Source: Parascedosporium putredinis (Eukaryota > Ascomycota > Sordariomycetes > Microascales > Microascaceae). From it: a stretch of DNA of 64,000 nucleotides. The stretch is from contig CASHTG010000015.1 of the NCBI GenBank assembly GCA_949357655.1, forward strand, positions 930,001 through 994,000, written 5' to 3'. Of this stretch, positions 13,403 to 25,277 are shown one piece after another. A model generated the notes under the pieces. That model did no database searches. It was not told the origin of the DNA and worked only from the letters and a program-made list of their open reading frames with translations. How positions within the stretch are numbered: position 1 is the stretch's first letter; each line of letters starts with the position of its first letter. Made by a program: the position numbers and the translations under genes.

Positions 13403-16400
13403 TATTTCTCACAAGCGCTCACTCGCCTCCCTCTGGTAGAAGTCTTCTCCCGCTTCGTCGCGTTGGCCGGGTATGATGCTGTGACCAACAAGTGGCGCGA
13501 AACCAGCGCGAGCCGAGGAAATGAAAATTGGAAGCCTGTCCGGAACCTCTTACTTGCCGGGAGAGAGGAGGCGATGTCTCGTTGCACAGATCTGTCGTTC
13601 TTGGTTTCACGAGGTGGTGGCGTCCAACAAGTTCGGAGCGTCCTTAAGTAGGTGGATCGGATTGATATGCGAGGTAAGTAAACAGAATGAGTCTACAAGA
13701 CGAGATCCGTGGAACCACGAGCCGGTATAATAGATGGCTTGTACAATGGGGACCGGCGGTTGTTGCTAGGCCGTTCTTCAGGTGTCGTCAGCCGGGAATC
13801 ACAAGAAGTCGAGGGTCGCGTATCAGGGATGGCTATGGTCGGTACTGCCGTTCGAAGATGATGGAAGCCGAGGATGAGACGGAGTGAGAAGCCGCCGAGC
13901 TGTGGGAAAGCAAAGAAGAGAAAAAGAAGGGAAAAAAGAAAAACAAAATGGAAAGCGTAGTTAGGCCGTGGAAAGAAGAAGACAACAACTAATAGACGGA
14001 AATCTTGCGCCGGCGCCGACAGGAACGGGGTCCACAGATGCAAACCAGGGACGAATAGTGAGTGCCTAGGCGTTTTGTTGCCAGACGCCGGTTTATAGGT
14101 TTTCTGGATTACCTCAATTCCGGCATGAGATTATGACGTGCTGATGCAGGTAGGTGGATTATGGAAAGCATCGAATTCATGAACAATGATCGTGCTTGCG
14201 CGCTTTCGTTTTAGCCAGTCACGGACTGGCGAGAAAAGCCGGACCTGATAACCCGGAACAGGAACAGGAACCCGCTGTCCGAACCCACGACAAGTAATCG
14301 GATGGAGGGCGAAGACATCAAATGGATCAATGGATGGGTCGGGTTGGAGCTTGGGTGGAGCCCCTCTCTCGCTTTCTCGCTCTGCCTTGGTCACAACCTC
14401 GAGCAACCTTTGTGCGGCCTGGCTATCTTGAGATGGGGCGGGCGAGGACGGACGAGGAACACAGGGGACTAGCTCAAACTAGCCAGAACCTTTTGCAACG
14501 GGTGTATCGAATGAAAGGAGCTTTAGCCCCTCTTTCCTCTAATCTCAATAGCTACGAAGGATGGGGAATGGCAAAACCATTGTCTCAGAGGCTATTACCA
14601 TCTTAAATGCTGGCCCCGTCTTAGGCTGCCGGACCTCCGCCGCAGATCAAAGCATGCTGGGCTTGAGGCCCGACTCTTGTTGCTGGTTGGAGGCCGCGAC
14701 TGCCACGCCATCCATCAACGTGATGGCGGATGAGCCGCCCCCGGCGGCAGGACGAGTTCCTACTTGATCGAGGTTTGCGCCTTGCATCACTGCTGCTGCC
14801 GGCGAAAGCGATCGCATCCAGGCACGGTTCGCCGGAGGCTTGGAGGCGGTGGGTATTACGTCCCGAGGGAGCGCCAGTCCTTGGTTCGAACCTGTGCAGG
14901 TAATATGAGGAAATTTAAAGCATTTAACTTCGACCCGTCCCCTTGGCCACAAAATCCTTGAACCTTCCGCCCCCAACCGGGTCGGCCAAGGCACCGATGC
15001 GTTTGGTTGAAACTGGGATTGCTTGATTTCCTGGCGCCACACATGCTTTGTGTTCAAACAGGATAGGTAAGGTATTATTGTGTAGGCATTCATGGATAAT
15101 GTTGGAAGCCACGCAACAAGCAGAGAAAATTGGGAGCTGCTGCCCATGGTAGGACGGCGCCGTGCAACACATCGATCGGCTGTACCATGATGCAGCGAGT
15201 TTTATCTTCTCATACCTGTTTTCATGCTATGAGGTTCATTCCCATCAACTCAACTTACTTAACTTACCCGACCTCCGCTCACCTGCATCCTCCATCCTCC
15301 ATCTTCCCTCCTCCCTTCGGAAAAGGCCCTCGAGAAAAAAAAAGAAAAGAAGAAGAAAGGCAAGGCTCCAAGGGCCGAGGGAAACGATGCGACGAACTCT
15401 TCGCTGGGTTTTAATTAGACTTGGAGGGTGGGGCTAGGATTGAGGTCGAGGCGGAAGGTCTCAATCAGCTTGGGCAACGGCGGTCTTGCCTCATCTCAGA
15501 AAACACTCAAGGCTCTGGCGGTCGACTTGAGACATGGGGCGAGTCCGGCGAGAGATGCGACAATGAGGACCTGGCCGTGCTCATTTGCCTTTGCCTTTAA
15601 TCCCCCTCTCCCTTCTCCCTTCTCTCTTTTATTTTAACAGGACGGAGCAGTATTTCGGGCCGTAGGGGCGTTTCGGAATTTCCTCGTCTGACACAAGAAA
15701 AAGAGAAGAGAAGGCATTCTTTGGGAGGGTTTGGGGGCGGCTCAAGTCCACATCGCCTGGTCCGTCAGCCGAAACAACAAACGAAAAACACCCATGCTTT
15801 GGGAAGGTTGAACCTGCCCCTGCCCTACCAGGCTCAACCTGTTTGCCAGCGTGGTCGCTTTTCGGCAATTCCACTGGCCAGCCGAACTCTCCAGCCATGT
15901 GGGTGGGTGGCCCCTTCCTTCCTCTCGGATACTTTTGTCAATTGTGGACATCACCAAGGGTACGTGTACTCTTTGTACTATGGGGCACTTGGACACCCAC
16001 GAAGCACTCCACCCGATGGCGATGGATCCATTCCATCCGCCATGATTTGAGGGGCCTCTTGGGGCTCAAAGCAGTATCATTGATTGCGGCTAGGACGCAC
16101 CACCTGACTTCCCAGCTATGTTAGTGACTATGGTTAGTAATCGGCTTGTTTCGCCCCCACCCGAAACTTGACATGGCGATTTGCCCCCGATCTTCCCCTC
16201 GCTTCGTTGCCCGGCGTCGGAAGCGGTGGCCCAAGCGGCAACCTTTTGAGGCAGGCGGTGACTTCTTTCAATTGTCTTTTGACAGGCAGAAAACTTCGCG
16301 TCCTTGCCAGTTTGGGAAGTTCTTCACGGATTAAACGAACACGTACACTTTTTCGCTGTTGGAGACCAAAGGTGCCACTAGACCATATCTTCGGCTTCCA

Positions 16401-16448
16401 AGACTTTCTCTCACCAGCAAAGGATTTGAAGGAGGTCTTTTGTTGAAA

Positions 16449-16560
16449 AGGTTTCCCTTCGTTTTCTCGTTTTTCCCCCGCCATCTCTTCTTCTTCATCC
16501 TTTTGAATCTATTATTTTCCTTCTTTTTCTTCCCCCTTTCTTTTTCCCCTCCCTTTGTCC
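16449..16560 (+). promoter_or_regulatory. Pyrimidine-rich promoter tract of the Ca2+-ATPase gene
   Basis: More than 100 bp of almost pure C and T, with long T runs, ends about 315 bp before the ATG at 16875. CT-rich tracts just upstream of transcription starts are typical of highly expressed genes in filamentous fungi. The transcription start itself is not determined. Confidence 0.45.
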
Positions 16561-16874
16561 CTTGTCTCGACAGCGGTCATTTGACAGCGCTGTCTCCATC
16601 ACCGCCAAGGTCTCAGCCGTGCTTACCGGCCCCAGGTACAAGGACTAGTACCAACTATTACCTTCCTTCAGCAGTCCCTTCCAATTTCCACATCGACTAC
16701 TTCCACACTCCAAGTTTCCCCTCGACGACAAAGACCGCGAACGTGGGGTCTCAGCAAGGACATCGGCCAAAGAATTTCAGCGCATGAGCTTAGCCGCAGA
16801 TTCACACCTGAGCGAATTATTCTCGAATTCATCTTGGTGCTGCGAATCGTCGCGCGCAACAGCACTCGTTCGCA

Positions 16875-19800
16875 ATGGAGGCCGCATATGCGCAGCCCAT
16901 CCACAATGTCCTCAAATCGTTCGGTTCCGACCCCACAGACGGGTTGAGTGATGGTCAGGTCTCGAGCTTGCGCCAGAAGCATGGCAAAAACTGTATGCCA
17001 TTGCCCCCTTTTCTACTCTCTTCCCAGTTCAACTTTTGAATCCCAACTAACGCCGCCTAGCGATTCCCGAGGAGCCCCTACTCCCATCTGGGAGCTTATT
17101 CTCGAGCAGTTCAAGGATCAGCTTGTTCTGATTCTTCTCGGTTCGGCCGCCGTCTCTTTGGACTGGCCCTCTTTGAACAAGAAGAGGGCTGGAGTGCGTT
17201 TGTTGACCCCGCCGTGGTACGTTGCTTGCGCCCGTCACATCCTCGTCGCGACGTGGAAGCCTTATGCTTGATTCGACATTTAGCTAATATGTTGCCTATT
17301 CCACCTTAGATCCTTACCATTCTTATCCTCAATGCCGTTGTCGGAGTTTCCCAGGAAAGCAGCGCGGAGAAGGCTATTGCTGCCCTTCAAGAATACTCGG
17401 CCAACGAAGCGAATGTCATCAGGAATGGTGGCCACGTTTCTCGCGTCAAGGCCGAGGAACTTGTCCCCGGTGATATTATCAGTATCCACGTTGGCGACCG
17501 TATCCCTGCTGATTGCCGTCTCGTGGCAATCGAAAGCAACAACTTCGCCGTCGACCAGGCTATTCTCACCGGTGAAAGCGAGAGTGGGCAAGGACGACAC
17601 CATCGTCGTCAGTGATACCAAGGCTGTGCTTCAGGATCAGGTCAACATGCTATTCTCTGGAACTACCGTGGTTACCGGCCGCGCCAAAGCGGTCGTCGTC
17701 TTGACCGGGTCTTCTACAGCCATTGGCGGCATCCAGGAGAGCATCACTGCCCAGATCTCGGAGCCCACGCCCTTGAAGCAGAAGTTGAACGATTTTGGCG
17801 ACAGCCTCGCCAAAGTCATCACCGTAATCTGCGTCTTGGTCTGGCTTATCAACATTCCCCATTTCAGCGACCCCTCCCACGGTAACTGGACCAAGGGTGC
17901 CATCTACTATCTCAAGATCGCCGTTTCTCTTGGTGTCGCTGCTATTCCCGAAGGCCTTGCTGTTGTTATCACCACCTGTCTCGCGCTCGGAACTCGCAAG
18001 ATGGCTGCCAAGAACGCCGTCGTGCGCAGCCTTCCTCTGTCGAAACATTGGGCAGCTGCAGTGTTGTCTGCTCTGACAAGACCGGCACTCTGACCACCAA
18101 CCAGATGAGCGTTAACAAGGTTGTCTACATTGATGAATCAGGCGCCGGCTTCCAGGAGCTCGACGTGGAGGGCTCCACCTTTGCCCCTCGCGGCGATGTC
18201 AAGATCAATGGTAAAGTTACCCAGGATGTCATCCAAACCTCGAGCACGGTTCGTCAGATTGCCGAAGTTGCGGCGCTTTGTAACGATTCCCACCTTGCCT
18301 ATGATAGCCGCACTGGAAACTACAGCTTGATCGGCGAACCCACTGAGGGCGCATTGCGCGTTCTTGCTGAGAAGCTGGGCCCCTGTGCCCTCCGACTGCC
18401 CCCGCGAGGATGCCGGTCACTACGCTAGCTCCTGGCACGAGAAGCAATATCCCCGCCTCGCCACTTATGAATTCTCTCGCGATCGAAAGAGCATGTCGGT
18501 TTTGGTTCACGACCACAACAAGAAGAAACTCCTCGTCAAGGGCGCCCCCGAAACCATTATTGAACGGTGCTCGCACGTCTTGGTGGGGTCTCAGGGCAAG
18601 AAGATCTCGCTCAACAAGAAGCTCACCGATATGCTCCTGACTGAAGTGGTTGAATATGGTAACCGTGGCCTCCGCGTCATCGCTTTGGCCAGTGTTGACG
18701 ATATTGGTTCTCATCCTCTCTTGAATACGGCTTCCTCGACTGCTCATTATGCTGAGATCGAACAAAACTTGACTTTTGTTGGTCTCGTTGGCATGTTGGA
18801 TCCCCGCGCCCGGAAGTTGCTGGCTCGATTACCAAGTGTCGCGATGCTGGCATTCGTGTCATTGTTATCACCGGCGACAACCGAAACACCGCCGAAAGCA
18901 TCTGCCGAAAGATTGGAGTCTTCGGTGACGTTGAGGATCTTCAAGGAAAGAGCTATACTGGTAAAGAATTTGACAACATGACCCCTCTGAGCAACTCGAG
19001 GCTGCCAAGACTGCCTCTCTCTTTCGCGTGTTGAACCTGGTCACAAGTCTAAGCTGGTCGACCTCCTTCAATCGCTCGGCGAAGTTGTGGCCATGACTGG
19101 TGATGGTGTTAATGATGCTCCTGCCTTGAAGAAGGCGGACATTGGTATCGCCATGGGCTCTGGTACCGACGTTTCGAAGCTCGCCGCCGACATGGTTCTT
19201 GCCGATGACAACTTTGCCACGATCGAGGTCGCCATCGAAGAGGGTCGTTCCATCTACAACAACACGCAGCAATTCATTCGCTACCTCATCTCTTCCAATA
19301 TCGGAGAGGTCGTTTCCATCTTCCTGACTGCCGCCCTAGGCATGCCCGAGGCTTTGATTCCTGTCCAGCTCCTGTGGGTGAACCTTGTCACCGACGGTCT
19401 CCCGGCTACCGCTCTCTCGTTCAACCCTCCCGACCATGATATCATGCGCCGTCGACCCAGGCGTCGTGACGAGGCTCTTATCGGCGGCTGGCTTTTCTTC
19501 CGTTACCTTATTATTGGAACCTATGTCGGTCTCGCTACCGTGGCTGGCTACGCTTGGTGGTTCATGTACAACGAAGCTGGGCCTCAGATCACATTTTCGC
19601 AACTGTCTCGATTCCACCGCTGCTCAACCGAGTTCCCTGAGATCGGCTGCCAAATGTTCACCAATGATATGGCCAAGTCTGCCTCGACCGTGTCTCTCTC
19701 TATCCTTGTTGTCATCGAGATGTTCAACGCTATGAATGCGCTGTCATCTAGCGAATCTCTCTTGACCCTTCCTCTCTGGGAGAACATGATGCTAGTCTAT

Positions 19801-20083
19801 GCCATTGTCCTTTCCATGGCTTTGCACTTTGCCCTTCTCTACACTCCCGGACTCCAGACCCTCTTCTCCATCCTACCTCTCGATCTCAATGAATGGAACG
19901 CTGTCGTACTCATCAGTGCTCCCGTCATGTAAGTTGAACCCCAGATTGCATGCACGTTGTGTCAAAGAACAATCACTAACAAACCAATGTAGTCTGATTG
20001 ACGAGGTTCTCAAGTTCTTCGAGCGCCAGTTCTTCCTCCAGAAGACGACTGAAGAGCCCGTCTCCGTAAAGAAGACGAAATAA
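16875..20083 (+). CDS. nca-1: SERCA-type calcium-transporting P-type ATPase
   Basis: Four exons: 16875-16992, 17061-17216, 17310-19928 and 19993-20083, about 996 residues, the family's usual length. It pumps Ca2+ into the ER using ATP. Seen in order: AAIPEGLAVVITTC (M4 Ca2+ site), SDKTGTLTTNQM with the phosphorylated Asp near residue 349, LVKGAPETIIERC (nucleotide binding), TGDGVNDAPALKKADIG (hinge), SSNIGEVVSIF (M5) and WVNLVTDGLPATALSFNPP (M6). Eight indels break the frame: one base missing at 17075-17078, 17157-17159, 18034-18035, 18802-18805, 18982-18985 and 19022-19024, two missing at 17584-17588, and one extra at 18380-18383. All functional motifs survive on both sides, so these look like sequence errors rather than decay. 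The symbol follows the Neurospora SERCA-like gene. Confidence 0.93.
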
Positions 20084-20687
20084 ACAAGGCATTTAAAAGG
20101 AATGCTTAGGTGAGGATCCAAAATGACCTTTCTCCCATGTGAGAAAGCGATGCACAATCAAACGGATCAACAAAAAAAAAAAAGGAACAAAGAAAGAAGT
20201 AGAAGCCCGTAAAGTCGAACATGGTTGGCTGTGTAGATAAGCTGCGCAGAGGCTCTCTAGTCTCGGCACTCACATCTCGGGTTCATTCTTGCATCCTAGT
20301 CATACGATAGATGTATCATAGTTTCCCCCAGACTCTGTCACGGTGTTTCGGAGATAACAGGCGGCATTCTGCGAAGGAGCAACATATATATTTTTATTTT
20401 GATCATATCTTTTCCCTTTACTCACTTCATTTCCGTCCCTGTCAATGATGGCCTGTATTGCACGTTAAGACTCTGCCTTGATGGTGGGCCCAAGGGAAAG
20501 GTGCGGCTTGGCGAACCGCAAGCCTCTCAGACCAGATGTAGAAAGACGGGACTGGGATTACCAACATGTGGATGACAAAATAAATGTCTATTGATACATG
20601 GTATATGCTCTCAACCCACCGACGGTCCAGCGCGTATACGCGATAAAATGAAAAACACCCCCTTCCCCTTCGTCATAAGACGCCCGT
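20084..20687. other. Convergent 3' region between Ca2+-ATPase and proteasome beta-3 genes
   Basis: About 600 bp between two facing stop codons. It presumably holds both 3' UTRs and polyadenylation signals; an A-rich stretch lies at 20170-20185. No coding signal is seen. Confidence 0.6.
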
Positions 20688-21583
20688 CTAATCCTGCCTG
20701 CCCTTGAGTAACCTCTTCGTCACCTTGTCCTTCTCGATGATGTAGACGTGGGCACCCCAGCCAGAAAGCGCGTCACGGTCGACGGCGTTTAGCAGGGCCT
20801 GGGAAATGGTCTCGAAAAGCTCGTCCGGGCCCTAATTAAGGAGGTGGAGGTCATTAGAAAAGCAGTTCGTCTTTCATGTCAGACTCGACACTCGCGTAGA
20901 TGTGCCAGGTAGAAATGCCGCGTTCACGATGGGGAAGAAGATAAACGTACCAGATCGGGCTCCCAGAGGTTCTCGCACATTCCAAACAGCTGCTCGGTCG
21001 CTGTTCCGGAAACGATAAAGTCCTTTGCGAAGTCGATACAGCCTATGCTGTCAAAGCCGCAGATGAATGGCTTCCCCGTCTTAGGATCGAGGCCGGCCAC
21101 GACGGGGCTCACGAACCAAGGGCCGAATCGGCGCTCGTAGAGGCTGCTGCTGACGAGGTTGGCAAAGGTGGATGGCGCGATGTTGCGCTCCTCACGGAGG
21201 CGGTAGAGGTTGACTTTGTAGCGGAAGAGATCGGAGACGGATGACACGTCGGTGGCGAGACCGGTGAGACCGAGGAAAACATCTCCGTACTGGAAGATCT
21301 TGGGGAAGTTATTGGAGACAGTAAGAGCTTGGAGACCGAGGCGGAGATCGCAGGCGATGGCGACGCAGTCCTTGCCAACCATGGCCACGCAGGCACCACC
21401 GTCTATAGAATTGGGGGAAAGGTTAGATACGGAAAAGTCAATTAGAGAGAAGGGGCGAAGATCGGTCGCGATAACAACGTACTTATGGAGAAGGGGAAGC
21501 CTGGGGGTTGGGATAGAGGTTAGCTTCACAAGTCCGTGACGGTAGGAGGGTTTGGGGCGGGAAGGAAGGGGAGCTGATACCAT
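20688..21583 (-). CDS. PUP3: 20S proteasome subunit beta type-3
   Basis: Proposed minus-strand exons are 21581-21583 (the ATG alone), 21483-21500, 20951-21402 and 20688-20831. Conserved residues include GGACVAMVGKDCVAIACDLR, LGLTGLATDVSSVSDLFRYK, SSSLYERRFGPWFVSPVVAG and a C-terminus ending KDKVTKRLLKGRQD. Beta-3 is a non-catalytic subunit of the proteasome core, and the catalytic N-terminal Thr is indeed absent. The two 5' exons give MASPFSIN only if one C is restored in the CCCC run at 21493-21496; the total is then 205 residues, the usual length for fungal beta-3. The large exon and the last exon are secure, the small 5' exons less so. A read-through start from 21583 without splicing is open but gives a non-conserved N-terminus. 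Confidence 0.92.
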
Positions 21584-22393
21584 CTTGGCTTCGACCTAAA
21601 TATCAATCGAGAGATTTGGCAAGGGTACGGTGAAGATGGGTGTATTCGCCGGGAAGGACGGCTTGCAAAGCAGTCGGGTCGATAGAATGAAGCTTGGGTC
21701 GGTGGGTTGAAGATGGGGTTGGGGATGAGTTGCTTGGAGCTGGGCTGGTTGCTTAGCTATCACCGCCAGGCTGGAAACCACTGAGGACGTGCTATGCAAG
21801 GCAAACACCGTCTGGCGTGGCCAGCTCGGGGCGGAAAAACATGACCGGAGCTTGGCGGTTTCTGATTGGCCCAAGCTTGATTTCAACGCTCCTCAGGACC
21901 CCACGCCACACCAGGAGGCAGCTTCGGTGACGCCAAGGTACTCAGATACCTTTCTCCACGCCTATAATTGGTGGCTGGTGGGGTCTCTAGGACTTTCCTC
22001 TGTTACCTCTGCCCCGCCGTGGCTTTGGCCCTTGGCCCTCTTCCTTCAAGGGACAACGACTCTTGACACTACAGGCAAACTAAACTCGAGTCGCCTCCGG
22101 TTTATCCATAGTCCATCGTCGTCTTTTTGATTCCTCGCTCGTCGACTTATAAATCATAATACGTGGTCAAAAACCCACCCTCGGCGCACCGCACAGCACC
22201 CGTACCTGGGCCTCCCTGGGGACCGCTCCCCTCTATACCGAGCCACGAAACTTGAGTCTAGGCACCCCATATAGATCCATACCTACCTAGCTTTATGCCC
22301 TGTTCTTGAACCGATTTCTGCGAGGCTCCAACTCCTTATTCCACCGTCAGATCCCCGTGTGTGCGCAATCCAGACTCTGGACGCACCGCCAAT
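21584..22393. other. Bidirectional promoter region, PUP3 / UBX gene
   Basis: About 810 bp separates the divergent start codons of a proteasome subunit gene and a UBX-domain protein gene. Both products belong to the ubiquitin-proteasome/Cdc48 system, so a shared promoter is plausible but not shown. No specific motif is identified. Confidence 0.45.
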
Positions 22394-24022
22394 ATGGCTT
22401 CCCACGTTGTAGTCATGTCGTCCTCGGCGAGGTCGACCAAAGTCAAGGTCACGCCGGGAACATACATGTCAGACGTGCTTTCCCAGGCTTGTCAATCTCT
22501 GAACGTGTCGGGAAATTTCATCTTAAAGTGAGTTATTATATGGTTGTCGCTTTTTTGTGTGAGGGCTTTCTTTTTTTTTTTTTTTTTAGGTGGGTGAGGT
22601 GTCCCTAACCGCATGCCTCTTCACAGACACAAACAAAGAACAGTCGACCTTTCCGTGCCCTTCCGCATTGCCGGTCTACCAGGCGGCGCGAAGCTCGACC
22701 TCGTCGTCCAGTCCAAGTCACCAGCCCCAGTCACCGTAGCCATCGCCATACCTCAACCCGAGGGAACCGCTTTCCCGAATGGCCGCCTTGGAGGAAAATA
22801 CCCTAGTAGTTTCACGATATGGCAGGTCCTTCGACAGATCGAGTCGCTCCCCGAAGCTATAAACGCAAAGCTCAATATTACGGCGCGCGGGGTGGCCTCC
22901 ACAAGCAGTGGCCGACCCAGCGGGAGCGGTCAGCTGCTGTACGAGCAACCGGCGCTCAACATCATGGGGAGGGAGCTGAATAGCTTTCAAGATTTCCAAA
23001 AGACGCTCTCGCAGCTAGGATATAATTCAGGCAGCGTTCTCATACGTCTGTCGTATAAGACGACGGGGATGACTTTCTTCGAAGCCCAGCAGCAAATGGC
23101 TGAATACTTCAAGGACCTGGAGGCATCCTCGTCGGCGAACACGACAGCGTCGACGGCAGACGTGGAGCTACCTGATGCGCCAGCTGTCGTGGAAAGTGCG
23201 CCTACGAAAAGTGCTGAAGAAGCCTCTCTTCCTGCCCAAGTGCCGGTGGCTTCCGATGTCACGGCGCTGCTTGCGAACGCGCCCGCTGCCGAGCCTCAGG
23301 GCAGGATAACAAGTGTTCCGGCCCTTCCTGACAACCCTCTCCAACCTGTCCACATCTACGCAGCGCCGGCATCCTCCACTCCGGCGGCAGCCCTCGCACA
23401 AATCAACGAAGCTGACTTTGCCCCTTCCATCGTGCATGCGCAGATGCACCAAGCCCGACTCAAGGAGGGCGGAAAGAATAAGCGCCTTCTTTCCGACAAA
23501 GAGCTCGAGGAACAGGCGGCGGCAGCGGAGGCCAAGTTCGCGGCCGTCCAGTCCATCGAGGTCAAGGTTCGCTTCCCGGATAACACGTCAGCCAGCTGGG
23601 TCATCACAAAGGACGACACGGGCGCCAAGATTTACAAGGCCGTCCGCACCGTCATGGCAGACAACTCGCTCCCATTCAGGCTCTCTATACCCGGCAGTCG
23701 AGAGATCATCCGCGACGAGGACGGTCCTCAAAACCAAGTCATGAAGGCGCATAAGCTCACCGGCAGCGTCGTCGTCAACCTGCTCTGGGACGATGGCGTG
23801 GCTCCTGCCGCGCGCCAGCGGCCTTTCCTTAAATCTAGTGCCGCTCAGGCTGCCCAGCAGATCGTGGTTCCGGACCTGCCCGCAGCGCCGGAGGAGGAGG
23901 AGGAAGACAAGACGTCTGCGTTTAAGCAGACCCGCACCAAGATCATGTCCGACGTAGGGAAGCAGAGCGACGAGGCGATGAAGAAGATTGGCAAGTTTTT
24001 CAAGCTGCCGGGCAAGAAGTGA
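22394..24022 (+). CDS. TUG/UBX4-like ubiquitin-regulatory X domain protein
   Basis: Two exons, 22394-22527 and 22627-24022, give 509 residues with no frame break. The N-terminal 75 residues form a TUG-UBL1 ubiquitin-like domain (VKVTPGTYMSDVLSQACQSL; HKQRTVDLSVPFRIAGLPGG). The middle is Ala/Pro/Ser-rich. A UBX domain lies near residues 353-432 (VKVRFPDNTSASWVI; LPFRLSIPGSREII). A basic tail follows with a short coiled segment. Proteins of this build (mammalian ASPSCR1/TUG, yeast Ubx4) bind the Cdc48/p97 ATPase. The intron phase exactly restores the LKHKQ join. A T-run of about 17 lies inside the intron (22570-22588). Confidence 0.9.
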
Positions 24023-24543
24023 GAGAGCAGGCAGTTAGGAGGGCTGTAAGTAGTCTAGAGAAGTACGCCTAGATAGTCTCACTCCTTGCTTGGTGTTTTT
24101 TTCATTACGGCACTGGTTGTCATGTCCATCTATGTCAGGTGGCGTTCTGCGGAGTCTACATTTTGCAGGGTAAAGAAGGGAGCATGGGAGCGTCCAGAGG
24201 CCTCTATTTCGGGGTTGGAATTCAAATCACAAGAAAAGGCCCGGTCTTCAAGAGTAAGAGTGCCAAAGAATACCTTCACTATTCGTGATACATGAGCCAT
24301 GAAACGCCGATAGAGGTCCGTTTAAGCCCAAAAAGACAAAGACTGAAGTTGTCAAAGGAACTATATTCCACGGTACTTTTATGCTTTCATGAGGGGCATT
24401 CGTCCAGATCGTATGCAGCCCTATCCGAGGCTGATGCAAAGACAAGTTTCCTGTACACCCTCTTCGCCACGTTCAAGTTTCATCCGCTGCCCTTTTCCCC
24501 AGTGCTCTTACGACTTTCTCCCAACCTCGAGGAAAGGATGTAT
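24023..24543. other. Convergent 3' region between UBX and eL36 genes
   Basis: About 520 bp between two facing stop codons, expected to hold the two 3' UTRs. No coding signal is seen. Confidence 0.6.
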
Positions 24544-25277
24544 TTAGTGGCCAGCACGGCGGGACTCGGCGATGACTCGCTGGAGCTCGTCGACCTTCTT
24601 CTTGGCACGGCCGAAAGTTCCGAGCTAGATAGGAAGCACTTGTTAGACAACATGTCCTGCGTGCGTTCAAGGTTCAGAGATATGAATAATGGAGGTTCTC
24701 TTACCCGCTTCTTCGCGAGCTTCCTGGCGCGCTTGTCCCTGGAGTTACGGAGGAGTTCGATAACACGGCGCTCGTAGGGGGCGAGGCTAGAGAAGTAAAG
24801 TGGTTAGCAAAATTGTGTAAAGTCCGCTGATAACAGGAGACGCCGATGTGCTTGCTTCAACAGTAACCAAAGCCTAGAGGTAATCTCGTGCGAGCCTATG
24901 GCCGCTGGGAGAAAGCCCCCAGGACTTGGTACCGTTTGGTGCAAGTTTCCACGCAACACCCCTCCCCTCCCCAAATTACAAGGCAGAAAAATGGACATGT
25001 GCTTACCCAGCAACCTCCTTGACGACCTCACGGACGAAAGCGGTGCGCTTGCTCAAGTGACCCTTGGTCCTGGAGACACGAGCCTTGGCGACACGAGGAG
25101 TGGTCTTCTATATCCATTGGAAAAAATCGATGTCAGTGTCCATCGTCTGCGTAGCTTCCTCGTTTCAAGGGCAAAGGAGAGCGCAGAGATCCTCCACGAG
25201 GTGAGACTGTGACAAACGTACGTGGCCGTTGTTGATGCCGACGGCAATGCCGCTTCGGGGGCAGATTCCTTCGCCAT
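24544..25277 (-). CDS. RPL36: 60S ribosomal protein eL36
   Basis: Four exons on the minus strand: 25222-25277, 25007-25107, 24705-24786 and 24544-24624, giving 106 residues. The protein reads MAKESAP, then SGIAVGINNGH, VSRTKGHLSKRTAFVREVVK, LAPYERRVIELLRNSRDKRA and VDELQRVIAESRRAGH. This is the complete eukaryotic eL36, a component of the large ribosomal subunit. One C is missing in the CCCCC run of exon 1 (about 25255-25259): after SAP the frame changes and must be shifted by one to give RSGIAVG. Three introns in such a short gene is typical of fungal ribosomal protein genes. Confidence 0.94.

Larger units (their letters stand above)
12767..16874. other. Divergent intergenic region between RhoGEF and Ca2+-ATPase genes
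   Basis: About 4.1 kb that must carry the promoters of both genes. The RhoGEF side has an AC-rich repeat. The ATPase side ends in a pyrimidine-rich tract. Open frames are 166 codons or shorter and show no recognisable domain. Confidence 0.55.

Noticed and set aside
16875..20083. Interpretation of the Ca2+-ATPase as a RIP-mutated pseudogene
   Set aside because: RIP causes C-to-T changes in repeated DNA, not one-base indels in homopolymers. Codon use and motifs are normal, and there is no excess of TA-rich decay.
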